A stretch of 47,906 bases of DNA from Thermoactinomyces mirandus (GTDB lineage: Bacteria; Bacillota; Bacilli; Thermoactinomycetales; Thermoactinomycetaceae): NCBI RefSeq assembly GCF_013868055.1, contig NZ_JACEOL010000062.1, positions 1 through 47,906 of the forward strand, given 5' to 3'. The notes under the pieces were generated by a model. That model saw only the letters and a program-made list of their open reading frames with translations, was not told the DNA's origin and ran no database searches. The position numbers and the translations under genes were made by a program. Every line of letters starts with the position of its first letter. Positions within the stretch are counted from its first letter, which is position 1. Below, in pieces: positions 32,762 through 41,662 of this stretch.

Positions 32762-33682
32762 TTGGTTATCAAACCAAAATCCTTGTACCATGGAGATGTG
32801 ATTGGAATCATTTCTCCAGCCAGTCCGGTTAGTGAAGAAAAAATCGATAAGGCGATTGAAATTTTGTGCAGTCAGGGTTATCGTGTAAAATTGGGCAAGT
32901 CGGCACAAAGAGAATACGGGTATCTGGCAGGGGGTGATCAGGAAAGGGCCGCAGATCTTGAACATATGTTTCTCGCCTCTGAAGTGAAAGCGATTTTTTG
33001 TTTAAGAGGAGGATACGGGAGTTTACGCCTTTTGGACAAGATCGATTATGAGAAAATTCGTCAGTATCCAAAAATCTTCGTCGGTTACAGTGACATTACC
33101 GCTTTACACATAGCCATTCATCAAAGTACAGGTCTTGTTACTTTCCACGGACCGATGGCGGCGGAATTGGCAGACCGAGGCGATGATGAAAGTTGGCATA
33201 CCTTGCAGGCCATATGCTCAGGCGACAGGCAGCCATGCTGTTTTCAGGGGAACGAGAGTTTTTATACGATTGTGCCCGGATCTGCAGAGGGGGAGCTGAC
33301 AGGTGGCAACTTGAGTTTAATCTGTTCCACGTTAGGTACTCCCTTTGAAATAGATACCAAAGACAAAATATTGTTCATTGAAGAAGTAAATGAAGAAGTT
33401 TACCAAATTGACAGAATGCTAACACAGCTAAGGCTGGCTGGAAAGCTGAATGAAGCAAAAGGGATCATTCTGACGGATTTTCATCTTTCTCCCCGAACGA
33501 ATAAACCCTCGCTTCCCCTGAAAGAAGTGATTCATGATTTGCTCTCCCCGCTGAAGATTCCCTGTTTTTATGGTTTAAGCGCCGGGCACTGTCTGCCTAA
33601 TATCACTTTGCCGATTGGAGCCAGCGTTGAAATGGATGCCAGTCAGGGAGTGCTTCACATTGAGGAAAGTGTTGTATCGTAA
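32762..33682 (+). CDS. S66-family LD-carboxypeptidase (LdcA/MccF type)
   Basis: 306 residues. Nucleophile region GYSDITALHIAIH with the Ser (about residue 110), catalytic Glu in LFIEEVNEEVYQIDRML, and His in GLSAGHCLPNITLPIG complete the Ser-Glu-His triad. Family members cut the LD-linked D-Ala from murein tetrapeptides in cell-wall recycling; MccF relatives degrade the toxin microcin C7. Cytoplasmic, no signal peptide. AAAGGGGGCG precedes the TTG start at 32762. Convergent with the N-acetyltransferase gene, stops 1 bp apart. Confidence 0.92.
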   Translation: MVIKPKSLYHGDVIGIISPASPVSEEKIDKAIEILCSQGYRVKLGKSAQREYGYLAGGDQERAADLEHMFLASEVKAIFCLRGGYGSLRLLDKIDYEKIRQYPKIFVGYSDITALHIAIHQSTGLVTFHGPMAAELADRGDDESWHTLQAICSGDRQPCCFQGNESFYTIVPGSAEGELTGGNLSLICSTLGTPFEIDTKDKILFIEEVNEEVYQIDRMLTQLRLAGKLNEAKGIILTDFHLSPRTNKPSLPLKEVIHDLLSPLKIPCFYGLSAGHCLPNITLPIGASVEMDASQGVLHIEESVVS

Positions 33683-33683
33683 G

Positions 33684-34442
33684 TTACAGGTCTGTCAGTT
33701 GGATGTTAAACAGTTTTTTAATAAGGACCGAAAGTTCTTGTTCACTCACTTCCCTTTTCTTTTTTTGAGACTGGGTCACGCAGACCAGCTTGCGGTCGAT
33801 TAGGGAAATCCTTCCATCAGAAGTGACTTTGGATAAAAAATAAGATTTGTTAAATAAAGAGCGGGGAGACGTTTCAATCAAATGGCAGGGATGGATAAAG
33901 TCCTGCAGTGTTTTCTTTTCTTTGAGAAAGCGATATAAACAATGCCAGTCATGGGTTGGATCTTTCTTCTCCAGGTACAGCCAATTCCCATCCCTGGAAA
34001 TTCGGTATTCTCCCGTGATGTCCCGCACCGGCTTTCCCGACAAGGGGACAGGTGTACGCGGTTCGTTTCCGCCAAAACCTATATCAACCAAATATTCTCC
34101 GCCGTCTGTTTCGACGATATTGGTCAAGTGCGTATCTTCCATTTCCCATTCCTCTGAAGGAAGGCGGACGGTTGCCGAAATCATTTTTATCTCATAACCC
34201 AATTCCTTTAACAGGTAATGAAACAATCCATTTAATTCAAAACAAACACCGCCGCGTCCCTGAACAACGATTTTCTGAAAAAGCGGTTCGGTTTGCAGCC
34301 GAATGGGGCGATGACAGATAATATCGAGATTTTCAAAATGAATAAACTTCAGGTGTTGCAGTATTAAATGAACCAGATTGGAAAGGTTCGGTTCAAGTGG
34401 AAGTGTAACATTGATTCGCTTGAGATAATGGTAAATATTCAT
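33684..34442 (-). CDS. Arylamine N-acetyltransferase
   Basis: 252 residues. The transglutaminase-like triad is intact: Cys67 in GRGGVCFELN, His105 in EDTHLTNIV, Asp120 in YLVDIGFGG. The family moves acetyl from acetyl-CoA to aromatic amines and hydrazines. GGGGATCAGG lies before ATG 34442. Separate gene; the plus-strand oxidoreductase starts 98 bp away, so the two are divergent. Confidence 0.93.
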   Translation of the reverse strand: MNIYHYLKRINVTLPLEPNLSNLVHLILQHLKFIHFENLDIICHRPIRLQTEPLFQKIVVQGRGGVCFELNGLFHYLLKELGYEIKMISATVRLPSEEWEMEDTHLTNIVETDGGEYLVDIGFGGNEPRTPVPLSGKPVRDITGEYRISRDGNWLYLEKKDPTHDWHCLYRFLKEKKTLQDFIHPCHLIETSPRSLFNKSYFLSKVTSDGRISLIDRKLVCVTQSQKKKREVSEQELSVLIKKLFNIQLTDL

Positions 34443-34540
34443 CCTGATCCCCTTTGCTTTTTTTCAGTTAACCTTATTGTATCGAAAAAAGTGTTTTTAT
34501 GTGATAATGAAGTTTAGTAGGCTATGAAGGAGGTATGTAA

Positions 34541-35536
34541 GTGCGCGATAATGCCAAATTTGAAGCTTTGGTAGTCGACAGGGAGCAAGACAATGTCTTT
34601 TATTCTTTTAAAAAACTGTCTCTTCAGGATTTGCCCGCTGAAGATGTCCTCATTCGTGTTCATTATTCCAGTCTTAATTACAAAGATGGTATGGCTGTTT
34701 TAAACCGGGGCAAGATCGTGCGCAAATACCCAATGATCCCCGGGATCGATTTGGTTGGAACTGTGGAAAAGTCAAAATCGCCCGCATATCAGCCAGGTGA
34801 CCCGGTCATTTTAACGGGCTGGGAAACAGGAGAAACGCATTGGGGCGGATATGCCGAATATGCTTCAGCCAAGGCGGAATGGCTTGTTCCGCTTTCTAAT
34901 GCACTTAGTATGAAACATGCGATGAGCATTGGTACGGCTGGCCTCACGGCGATGCTGGCTATCATGGCACTAAAAAAGCACGGGATCAATCGGGAAAAAC
35001 CCATCCTGGTTACAGGGGCTTCCGGAGGCGTGGGAAGTTTGGCAGTGGCCATTCTGTCCCGGCTTGGATATCAGGTTGATGCTTCCACAGGCAGTGAAAG
35101 TGCCCATTCCTTTTTAAGATCCCTGGGTGCAACGGAGATTATCGACAGGCGGGAACTGGCGGAAAAACCGCGTCCGCTCCAATCGCAGCGCTGGGGTGGA
35201 GCTGTCGATGTCGTTGGTGGAAATACATTATCCAACACACTGGCCGGAGTCAGTTACTATGGGACAGTCGCTTCCTGCGGTTTGGCAGGTGACAATAAAC
35301 TGAATGCAACGGTTTATCCCTTTATTTTGCGGGGAATCAAACTGGTCGGAATCGATTCCAATACTTGTCCGCCAGAGGTGCGTAAAGAAGCCTGGAATCG
35401 GCTGGCTGAAGTATTGTCTGCCGAGTTGCTGGATGAGCTTACTGAAGTGCATGGACTGAAAGATGTTCCCGCATTAAGTGAGAAAATCCTGCGTGGTGAA
35501 GTGCACGGACGAATCGTTATTGATATTCAACAGTAA
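34541..35536 (+). CDS. Zinc-independent MDR-family oxidoreductase (YhdH/YhfP, acryloyl-CoA reductase-like)
   Basis: 331 residues. SSLNYKDGMAVLNRGKIVRKYPMIPGIDLVGTV and VILTGWETGETHWGGYAEYA belong to the YhdH/YhfP group, and GASGGVGSLAVAIL is the NADPH-binding Rossmann motif (about residues 162-175). AcuI-type members reduce acryloyl-CoA. Start GTG 34541 after AAGGAGG. It does not show the zinc ligands of alcohol dehydrogenases. Confidence 0.9.
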   Translation: MRDNAKFEALVVDREQDNVFYSFKKLSLQDLPAEDVLIRVHYSSLNYKDGMAVLNRGKIVRKYPMIPGIDLVGTVEKSKSPAYQPGDPVILTGWETGETHWGGYAEYASAKAEWLVPLSNALSMKHAMSIGTAGLTAMLAIMALKKHGINREKPILVTGASGGVGSLAVAILSRLGYQVDASTGSESAHSFLRSLGATEIIDRRELAEKPRPLQSQRWGGAVDVVGGNTLSNTLAGVSYYGTVASCGLAGDNKLNATVYPFILRGIKLVGIDSNTCPPEVRKEAWNRLAEVLSAELLDELTEVHGLKDVPALSEKILRGEVHGRIVIDIQQ

Positions 35537-36076
35537 TTGCTGTTTTACTCTGTATAAACATCATCAATTCATTTTCAGATACGGTTTAATGTTTTTCTTA
35601 CTTGATGATATGTAAGGCAGATAACAATCACAGAGTGGCGAAACCGGTATATAAAATGCCAGGATTATGAAGAGGTTTGTTACCATGCCTGTTTTATGTG
35701 CCATTTCCCATTTTGAAAGCGAACCGACCAGTTCAGGGAAGGAAGCAGGTCGAAGGCAATCCCGCAACTGTTGCTTTTTCAAAATTTGAATCATTTTGGT
35801 GCGGTTATGCCGGGGAATCGCTTGAACATGGTCAGTTTGCGAAAACACCGGGCCATGTCGGCGACTATTTTACCCCCATTCCGTTTTGAATGGGGGTATG
35901 TGTGTTTGAGGTAGCGACATCTTCGCTGGTACTACTCCATACTGCAGGGAATCGTTAGGCTCCCGACATTTTTAGCCGAGGTCAACCAGCAGGAACAAAA
36001 TCGTTTTAAAAGTCCGGGACATAATGAGCAATAAACAAACAAGTCATCCACCCTGCGAAGTGCTACAGGACAGAAG
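35537..36076 (+). other. Gene-free stretch rich in inverted repeats; possible ncRNA, unresolved
   Basis: 540 bp with no convincing gene. It contains a 7-bp stem (CGACC...GGTCG near 35725-35752), a CCCGCAACTGT stretch at 35761-35771, a strong 11-bp hairpin at 35871-35898 and a terminator at 36077-36105 oriented for plus. A 94-residue minus-strand frame (35564-35848) looks coding-like in places but lacks a start site. It could be a structured RNA, a decayed gene, or a 3' region of the oxidoreductase transcript. Confidence 0.3.
35871..35898. repeat. 11-bp perfect hairpin
   Basis: TACCCCCATTC pairs exactly with GAATGGGGGTA around a 6-nt loop. No T-tract follows; transcription could use it as a protective stem. 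Confidence 0.6.
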
Positions 36077-36109
36077 CACCCTAGCCATGAAATCAGGTTA
36101 GGGTGTTTC
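36077..36109 (+). terminator. Plus-strand terminator
   Basis: CACCCTAGCC pairs with GGTTAGGGTG with one mismatch, followed by TTTCTT. The nearest plus-strand gene ended 540 bp earlier. Confidence 0.7.
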
Positions 36110-36130
36110 TTATTGTTTATGGATTCTTCT

Positions 36131-36832
36131 TCATATCACAGTCATATACTTTTCTACGCCAACCAGATGGTCGGACATGTATTTACGGGGCTAATTGGGG
36201 GTTACGCTGGAAAATAGCGTTGTAAATTTGCTCATGTTCCCGATACAACTTTCCCGGCATTCCCGGAGTAAGATGCAACTGTTCCCGGCTTAACCGCAAA
36301 GTCTTTTTCATAGTATCAGAGATAGAATTCATTAAAAGTTGCAGGATTGAATTCCGGGTAGCGTGGGCTATGGAATAGTGAAAGTTTTGATCAGCAGTTT
36401 CTCCCAGACGGTTTTGGTCAAGATCACTGCGCATTTGTATCAGGGCGTGTTTAATTGCTTTCAGATCTTCTTGCGAAGCCCTTTCGGCCGCCAGGCCAGC
36501 AGCTTCCACTTCGAGAATTTTCCGGGCTTCCAACAACTCAAAGATAGTGTCCTTCTCCATAGACAAAATCAGAGCCATGGGACCAACAATGGAGTCCAAA
36601 TTGGCTTGCCGGATAAACGTACCGTGCCCCGGCTTGACCTCAATTAACCCCATCAGTTCAAGGACGCTCAGTGCCTCACGCACGGAGGCCCTGCTCACTT
36701 TCAGACGTTCAGACAACTCCCGTTCTGATAACAGCTTATCACCCGACTGTAGTCCACTTTTTGAATTAGTTGGCGAATCTGTTCCACAACCTCTTCGTAG
36801 ATTTTCCTGGTCTTAATGGGTTTCAGGTTCAA
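36131..36832 (-). pseudogene. FadR/GntR-family regulator, frameshifted
   Basis: Start TTG 36832 reads LNLKPIKTRKIYEEVVEQIRQLIQ, then a frame change in an A5 run near 36760 is needed to join KLLSERELSERLKVSRASVREAL, the FadR-type helix-turn-helix, and GLIEVKPGHGTFIRQA. The ligand domain (LLEARKILEVEAAGLAAERAS, ADQNFHYSIAHATRN) follows. A second frameshift at about 36185 is needed to reach MSDHLVGVEKYMTVI at the end. Such regulators (LldR/GlcC type) control lactate or glycolate oxidase genes, which lie upstream in the same operon. Two frameshifts make it a pseudogene. Confidence 0.8.
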
Positions 36833-36849
36833 GCGTAGCTCACCTTCTA

Positions 36850-38154
36850 TCAGTCAGCATTGTTAAAGGCCTGTTGCCCGTTTTGTTTACTGCGGTAAGC
36901 CTCCGCCAGAAGTTGGATCACATGAACTACGTCATTCCCCATTCCGGCATTTTCAACGCCGTCGGAAAGTTGCATTCTGCATGCCGGGCAACTGGTAGCC
37001 ACCAGATCAACCTTTGTTGCGGCAATATCTTTAACTTTGCGTTTTAAGATTTTCTCCGACAACTCAGGAAAAATTAAGCTAAACGACCCGGCCATCCCGC
37101 AGCAACTTCCGGGATTTTTCATTTCTATCAGTTCAATTCCCGGGATGCTCTTAAGAACAGCCCGCGGTTCCTTGGTAATTTCCAGGCTTCTGGCTACATG
37201 GCAAGGATCGTGATACGTAACTTTCTTTGACACCGTACCCAGGTTATCCTTCCCAAAACCGGTTACATTGACCAGGAACTCAGATATTTGGTAGGTTCTG
37301 GCCGCCCATTTCTCGGCTTTCTCTTTGTAACCTGTGTCATCAAATTCCAGGAGTTCCTTGTAGTCGTGTTTCCAGGAGTCAGTACAAGTACCGCAGTCCA
37401 AAACAATGGCATCGGCCCCGGTTTTATCGAAGATGTCCAGATTCGACTTGGCCATGGCTGTAGCAGTCTCCACGTCACCGTTTACATAAACCGGAGTCCC
37501 GCAATAATGCTGCTCCTTGGGGATCATAACTTCTACATCATTGGCCTTAAGGACTTCCACCAGGACTCTGCCCATATCGGTGTAAATATAGTTATTCATG
37601 CAACCGACAAAGAAAGCAACTTTCATCCTTGGCTTGTTTACTTTGATGACTAGGCATCTGGTCTTTAAAGGGGACTTTAGCTAAAGGCAGTATAATTTTC
37701 TTCTGGTCAATGCCAACAGGAAAGCGGATCCGGCCACCTTTATCGTTCACCTTTTTAAAGGCCAGCCCCTGAAAACGGGAACCAACTTTTAATCCCAAGT
37801 CAAACAGGTTATTGTGCTTCAAAGCAGTAAAAGCGGTTTTTTGATCGGGGACAATCCTTTTTTGCGAACAGCTTCTGCGCGGGCTCCAAGGATAATCTTG
37901 TCGAAACGCACTCCGCAGGGACAGTTCTGTGTGCAAGCACCGTAAGTAGTACAGAGCAAGAGCCGATCAGCTAAACCTTCACTCATCCCGATCTGGCCTT
38001 CAAGCAGGGATTCTATCAGCTTGATCTTACCCCGGGCTGTTCCTACCTCTTTACGGTTCTCTTTATAAATCGGGCAAACGGCCTGTCAGTTGCCACATTT
38101 CATACATTTATTTATATCTCCTTGTACAGCTTCCAGGGAGTGGAAGATTGACAA
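36850..38154 (-). pseudogene. Glycolate oxidase iron-sulfur subunit (GlcF-like), broken
   Basis: Begins TTG 38154 after GGAGGG, reading LSIFHSLEAVQGDINKCMKCGN. Codon 23 (38088-38086) is TGA where the third Cys of the first 4Fe-4S motif belongs (Cys-x2-Cys-x2-[TGA]-x3-CysPro). The second cluster TYGACTQNCPCGVRFD is intact. After GLSPIKK at an A6 run near 37855 the frame shifts to TALKHNNLFDLGLKVG, and shifts back near 37640 to VAFFVGCMNNYIY. The two shifts cancel, and the C-terminal CCG domains (CGTCTDSWK, DPCHVARSL, NPGSCCGMAG, SCPACRMQLSDG) are intact to the stop at 36850. 435 codons in total, the right size for GlcF. Not functional as written. Confidence 0.85.
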
Positions 38155-38155
38155 C

Positions 38156-38360
38156 TTAATCCCTCCCTACAATTTTACCTGGATTAAGACGGTACTTCGG
38201 ATCTAAAGCTTCTTTGATGCGGCGCGGCACATCAACTCCAGCCTGGCCGAACTCCAAATCGAGGTATTTTGCTTTAGCCATTCCGATCCCGTGTTTCCCT
38301 GAAAGGGTGCCACCCAGCTTTACAGCCACATCAAAGATTTCATCAACTGCCTTTTCTACC
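38156..38360 (-). pseudogene. FAD-linked glycolate/lactate oxidase (GlcD-like), C-terminal remnant
   Basis: Only about the last 65 residues remain: VEKAVDEIFDVAVKLGGTLSGKHGIGMAKAKYL, then RIKEALDPKYRLNPGKIVGRD and the stop at 38156. SGKHGIG is the conserved end of the FAD-binding oxidase family. The rest is replaced upstream by the start of an IS1182 transposase. The stop is 2 bp from the GlcF-like start, so glcD, glcF and the regulator formed one operon. Confidence 0.85.
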
Positions 38361-38492
38361 CGTTAGGTCATAGATAAAATCAAAGTCAATACAGTCTTCA
38401 ATCTTGCGGACCATCTGGTCCGCAGGGACTAAATCATCGAGTGCTATGATCTCCAGTTGGTTTCGACCGCTTGTTCCACGTTTAGATAACAC
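38361..38492 (-). mobile_element. IS1182-family transposase, N-terminal remnant
   Basis: GTG 38492 starts MLSKRGTSGRNQLEIIALDD and LVPADQMVRKIEDCIDFDFIYDL, the beginning of IS1182-type transposases. It stops being IS-like at about 38361, where the glcD remnant begins. All later parts of the transposase (catalytic DDE) are missing. The junction is internal to both genes, indicating a deletion after insertion. Confidence 0.82.
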
Positions 38493-38545
38493 CGCAAATC
38501 CCCCCCACTTTTCATTTTCTTTCTTATCTTGATTCGACAAAAAAA

Positions 38546-38584
38546 GCTTGTCGACCTGTTTGAAAACAGACTTTGTCGACAAGC
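38546..38584. repeat. Inverted repeat in the IS1182 upstream region
   Basis: GCTTGTCGAC and GTCGACAAGC, perfect 10-bp arms with a further CTGTTT/AACAG pairing inside. It lies 54 bp upstream of the transposase start and may shield the element from read-through transcription. Confidence 0.65.
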
Positions 38585-38970
38585 TGAAATGTATCATATA
38601 CATTCCAAGTCTTGTTTTATTGCAAATCCGATACGGGTTCGAGGTCTGCAAGAGCCTTTATCGTGAACCGTATCTCCGTGGACTTTCCTGTTCTTGTTCT
38701 CGCTATGCTGCAAAGCGTACCTCGGTTGGTTTGAGCAAACTGGTCTACCATAACCAGCCTGTAGGTTGAAAGTTATAAAATAACCGAAAAATGACAAGTT
38801 GACGATAAAACCTATAGATCATCCAAACGTATCAGATACGGGGTGGGGGTCATCAACATTACCGGATGAAAACATCCATTAGGAAACCTTCCTTCGGAAT
38901 GTTTTTCATCAAATTCGACAGATTTTGGATGCAAGGATTAGCAGAATTTGTTGGAAATTAGATTAAAAGT
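38585..38970. other. Unexplained stretch beside the IS1182 remnant
   Basis: No gene recognised. The first 180 bp may still belong to the insertion sequence or another element; the rest contains only short frames. No terminal inverted repeat or target duplication was found by eye. Confidence 0.4.
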
Positions 38971-39016
38971 AAAAAACAAGCAATCCCTGTCATGTGAATG
39001 GTTGAGATTGCCTGTT
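38971..39016 (-). terminator. Terminator of the ars operon
   Basis: On minus AACAGGCAATC pairs with GATTGCTTGTT, followed by TTTTT, 54 bp beyond the arsC stop. Confidence 0.75.
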
Positions 39017-39069
39017 AAACGTTCTTATCTGACTTTTGTTTTCACTGGGCTTACCTATGCTTTTGTTTT

Positions 39070-39492
39070 TTACTTGTTTCTTTTTGCAAACTCTATTATT
39101 CTGTCCTCAATTTGATCTCTTACCCTGCAGAACACTTCCCATATTTCTTCTTCGGTTCCGTGTGCTTTGGCCGGATCTTCAAATCCCCAATGGTCACGAT
39201 GGACATGAGGGGGTGTTATCGGGCATTTATCATTGGCGTCACCGCAGAGAGTAATCACATAGTCTGCTTTGTTCAGCAACTGCGGATCTATAAGATCAGA
39301 TGTTTGTTTGGATATATCGATGCCCTTTTCGGCCATGACTTTCACTGCTTTGGGATTTAAACCGTGTGCTTCGATCCCGGCGCTGTATACTTTAAAAGTA
39401 TCGCTTAAATACTTTTTTCCAAATCCCTCTGCCATTTGGCTGCGGCAGGAGTTGCCTGTGCAGAGAAAGCAAATGAATTTTTTATCTGACAT
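39070..39492 (-). CDS. arsC: Arsenate reductase, thioredoxin-dependent (ArsC)
   Basis: 140 residues. The phosphatase-like loop CTGNSCRS (Cys11 to Arg17) binds arsenate, and the resolving Cys83 and Cys90 are in [25 protein letters not shown] is the other family block. It reduces arsenate to arsenite using thioredoxin, for export by the adjacent Acr3 pump. Last gene of arsR-acr3-arsC on minus, 44 bp after acr3. Confidence 0.96.
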   Translation of the reverse strand: MSDKKFICFLCTGNSCRSQMAEGFGKKYLSDTFKVYSAGIEAHGLNPKAVKVMAEKGIDISKQTSDLIDPQLLNKADYVITLCGDANDKCPITPPHVHRDHWGFEDPAKAHGTEEEIWEVFCRVRDQIEDRIIEFAKRNK

Positions 39493-39536
39493 GATTTTCT
39501 CCTTCCGGGAAATTATTGTCTGACTGCATTTGTTTC

Positions 39537-40577
39537 TTATGCAAAATACTTGCGCTGGAACCAGTATGCCACATTTACCAGGCCAATCATGACAGGAACT
39601 TCAACAAGCGGGCCGATTACCGCAGCAAAGGCAGCTCCGGAATTAATGCCAAAAATACCGATAGCGACCGCAATCGCCAGTTCAAAGTTGTTGCTGGCGG
39701 CGGTAAAGGACAGGGAAACGGTTTTTGAATAATTGGCTCCCATTTTCTTACCCATATAAAATGAAACAAGGAACATTACGACAAAGTAGATGAGAAGCGG
39801 AACAGCGATCCGAAGTACATCCAACGGCAACTGCAAAACCAGTTCGCCTTTTAAAGAAAACATGACGATAATCGTAAATAAGAGCGCAATCAAGGTTAAT
39901 GGGCTGATGACAGGAATAAATTTGTCTTCATACCATTGGCGACCTTTCGATTTAACCAGCGTAAAGCGGGTAATCATTCCGGCAAAAAAAGGAATGCCAA
40001 GGTAAATCAGAACACTTTCGGCAATCTGTCCTATCGTGATATTTACAACAGCGCTTTCCAGCCCCAGCCAGCCGGGCATAATGGTGATGAATACATATGA
40101 GTAAAGAGAATAGAAGAGAATTTGGAAAATCGAGTTGAATGCAACCAGACCTGCAGCATATTCTCTGTTGCCATTCGCCAAATCATTCCAAACAATCACC
40201 ATTGCTATACATCTGGCCAGACCGATCAGAATGAGTCCGATCATGTATTGCGGTTTATCCTGTAAAAACAGGATAGCCAGCAGGGACATCAGAACAGGTC
40301 CAATGATCCAGTTTAAAACGAGTGACAAACTCAGGATTCTTACGTTGCGAAACACTTGCCCCAGTTCCTCGTACCGAACTTTGGCCAGGGGTGGATACAT
40401 CATCAGAATCAATCCAATGGCAATCGGGATGGATGTTGTTCCCGCCTGAAAGCTGGACAATACCTTAACCATGCCAGGAAAAAGATAACCGGAGCCAATT
40501 CCAATAGCCATGGCGAGAAAAATCCATAATGTCAAATACCGATCCAAAAGTGAGAGCTTTTTCATCACACCGCTCAT
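39537..40577 (-). CDS. Arsenite efflux permease, ACR3 family
   Basis: 346 residues with ten helices. ACR3 landmarks: [18 protein letters not shown] with the conserved Cys, [12 protein letters not shown], and [44 protein letters not shown]. It exports arsenite (and often antimonite) across the cell membrane driven by the proton gradient. Start ATG 40577 (after AAAGG) is preferred over the in-frame 40601. Follows arsR by 29 bp. Confidence 0.95.
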   Translation of the reverse strand: MSGVMKKLSLLDRYLTLWIFLAMAIGIGSGYLFPGMVKVLSSFQAGTTSIPIAIGLILMMYPPLAKVRYEELGQVFRNVRILSLSLVLNWIIGPVLMSLLAILFLQDKPQYMIGLILIGLARCIAMVIVWNDLANGNREYAAGLVAFNSIFQILFYSLYSYVFITIMPGWLGLESAVVNITIGQIAESVLIYLGIPFFAGMITRFTLVKSKGRQWYEDKFIPVISPLTLIALLFTIIVMFSLKGELVLQLPLDVLRIAVPLLIYFVVMFLVSFYMGKKMGANYSKTVSLSFTAASNNFELAIAVAIGIFGINSGAAFAAVIGPLVEVPVMIGLVNVAYWFQRKYFA

Positions 40578-40606
40578 CGTGTCACAACCTTTCTTGTCCA
40601 AAAGAC

Positions 40607-40939
40607 TTACGAATTGCAGGAAATTCCGGAATCACATATGTTCAGCTTTTCAATCTCTTCTGAGGAATCCGGTAAAGAGTCAACAATCTTTTCAAAGAAG
40701 GGGTATATAGAACCGTCCAATGAATAGAAAACCCACTGACCGCTCCGGCGTTCCTTGACCAGCTTTGCATTTTTCAGTTTTCGCATATGCCGGGAAACAG
40801 CAGGCTGCGTTATGTTGAGAATTTGAACCAGTTCACACACACATCGTTCTCCTTCTTTGAGGAATGACAAAATTTGCAAGCGGGTTTGATCTCCCAAGGC
40901 TTTGTAACATTCTGTCAATTGTTCAAAATCCGGCATATT
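40607..40939 (-). CDS. arsR: ArsR-family arsenic-responsive repressor
   Basis: 110 residues. Winged helix with [48 protein letters not shown]; Cys32 and Cys34 in RCVCEL form the arsenite sensor of classical ArsR proteins, with more Cys in the tail ([11 protein letters not shown]). GAGGTG is spaced for ATG 40939; two earlier in-frame ATGs are not. It represses the operon until arsenite binds. The palindrome at 40955-40974 directly upstream is the expected operator. Confidence 0.95.
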   Translation of the reverse strand, partial: NMPDFEQLTECYKALGDQTRLQILSFLKEGERCVCELVQILNITQPAVSRHMRKLKNAKLVKERRSGQWVFYSLDGSIYPFFEKIVDSLPDSSEEIEKLNICDSGISCNS

Positions 40940-40954
40940 CATCACCTCATTTGT

Positions 40955-40974
40955 ATATAAGCATATGCTTATAT
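40955..40974. promoter_or_regulatory. 20-bp perfect palindrome, ArsR operator
   Basis: ATATAAGCATATGCTTATAT reads the same on both strands. It begins 16 bp upstream of the arsR start and resembles known ArsR operators with a TATAAGC core. Predicted autorepression site. Confidence 0.8.
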
Positions 40975-41104
40975 CATTGTTATCATAAAACATTATAAAA
41001 AACAAGTTTAGAGTGATAACCTCTAATGCAAAGGAAAGGTTGACCGTTATAAACTATTCACAAATCAAAACTATAGATCAGGTTTCAGAGATCATCAAAA
41101 AAGT

Positions 41105-41305
41105 GTGGAAGTTGGCGAAAATACGAAAGTCGCTCTTGAAGAATCCGGAAGAGAAGCGGAACTTGTTAAAGTAACTGATGTGGAAAAGATTGTGTCATAT
41201 GGAATTATGTTTACACCCGGCTTGGTAATCGACGAGAAGGTTGTTTCTTATGGAAAGGTTTTAAAACCAAAAGAGATAGTTAAGATACTCAAAGATGCCC
41301 GGTGA
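41105..41305 (+). pseudogene. Thioredoxin-like (TM0996/MTH895-type) protein fragment lacking the CxxC half
   Basis: The frame reads NTKVALEESGREAELVKVTDVEKIVSYGIMFTPGLVIDEKVVSYGKVLKPKEIVKILKD, which is the family's C-terminal three-quarters, including the cis-Pro TPGLVIDEKVV. The first 15-20 residues, with the Gly-Cys-x-x-Cys redox motif, are absent, and the sequence upstream to 41030 shows no trace. A GTG at 41105 could start translation but has no good ribosome site. In many Bacillales such genes sit with arsR and acr3. Most likely a 5'-truncated pseudogene. Confidence 0.75.
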
Positions 41306-41662
41306 TCAGGATGTTTATTTTTTGTATTGGACCATATAAACCATTGAGTCACTTTTCAAGGTTGTTCGATGGTTTATTTATCGTCAATTATTATTCAATA
41401 ATAACCATAATAAAATAATAAATTATAAATTTTTAAACATTTTTAAAATATTAATTATAACGTTGTTGTTTTGTTGTATAATGGAACTGGCAGGGGAATA
41501 GGGTAAATATGATGATTTTTTCTCCCGTTTCTTTAATAGCTTGTTAAAAACGGACATAACAGCTACTTAGCTATTTTGTCCCGGCTGGTTAATGGCTCGG
41601 ATCAGATGCCAAAAAGCAGAGAAATAACCCGGACATGACCAAGTGAAATAGGGAGCGGAACG
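41306..41662 (+). promoter_or_regulatory. Long leader region of the GAF-protein operon
   Basis: A perfect TATAAT at 41477-41482 preceded by TG suggests a start near 41490 and a leader of about 170 nt. The leader can form a hairpin at 41551-41583 (CGGACA with TGTCCCG, with AGCT pairing inside) without a T-tract. I recognise no riboswitch class. Upstream of the promoter the DNA is very A/T-rich. Confidence 0.35.

Noticed and set aside
35725..35752. GGAAGGAAGCAGG resembling the loop of SRP RNA helix 8
   Set aside because: The rest of the helix and the neighbouring SRP helices are not present.
35761..35771. CCCGCAACTGT, matching the cobalamin riboswitch core
   Set aside because: The B12 box and the remaining pairing regions are not found downstream, and no B12-linked gene follows on plus.
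38594..38797. Minus frame of 67 residues upstream of the IS1182 remnant
   Set aside because: No ribosome site and no likeness to a transposase; treated as part of an unexplained non-coding stretch.
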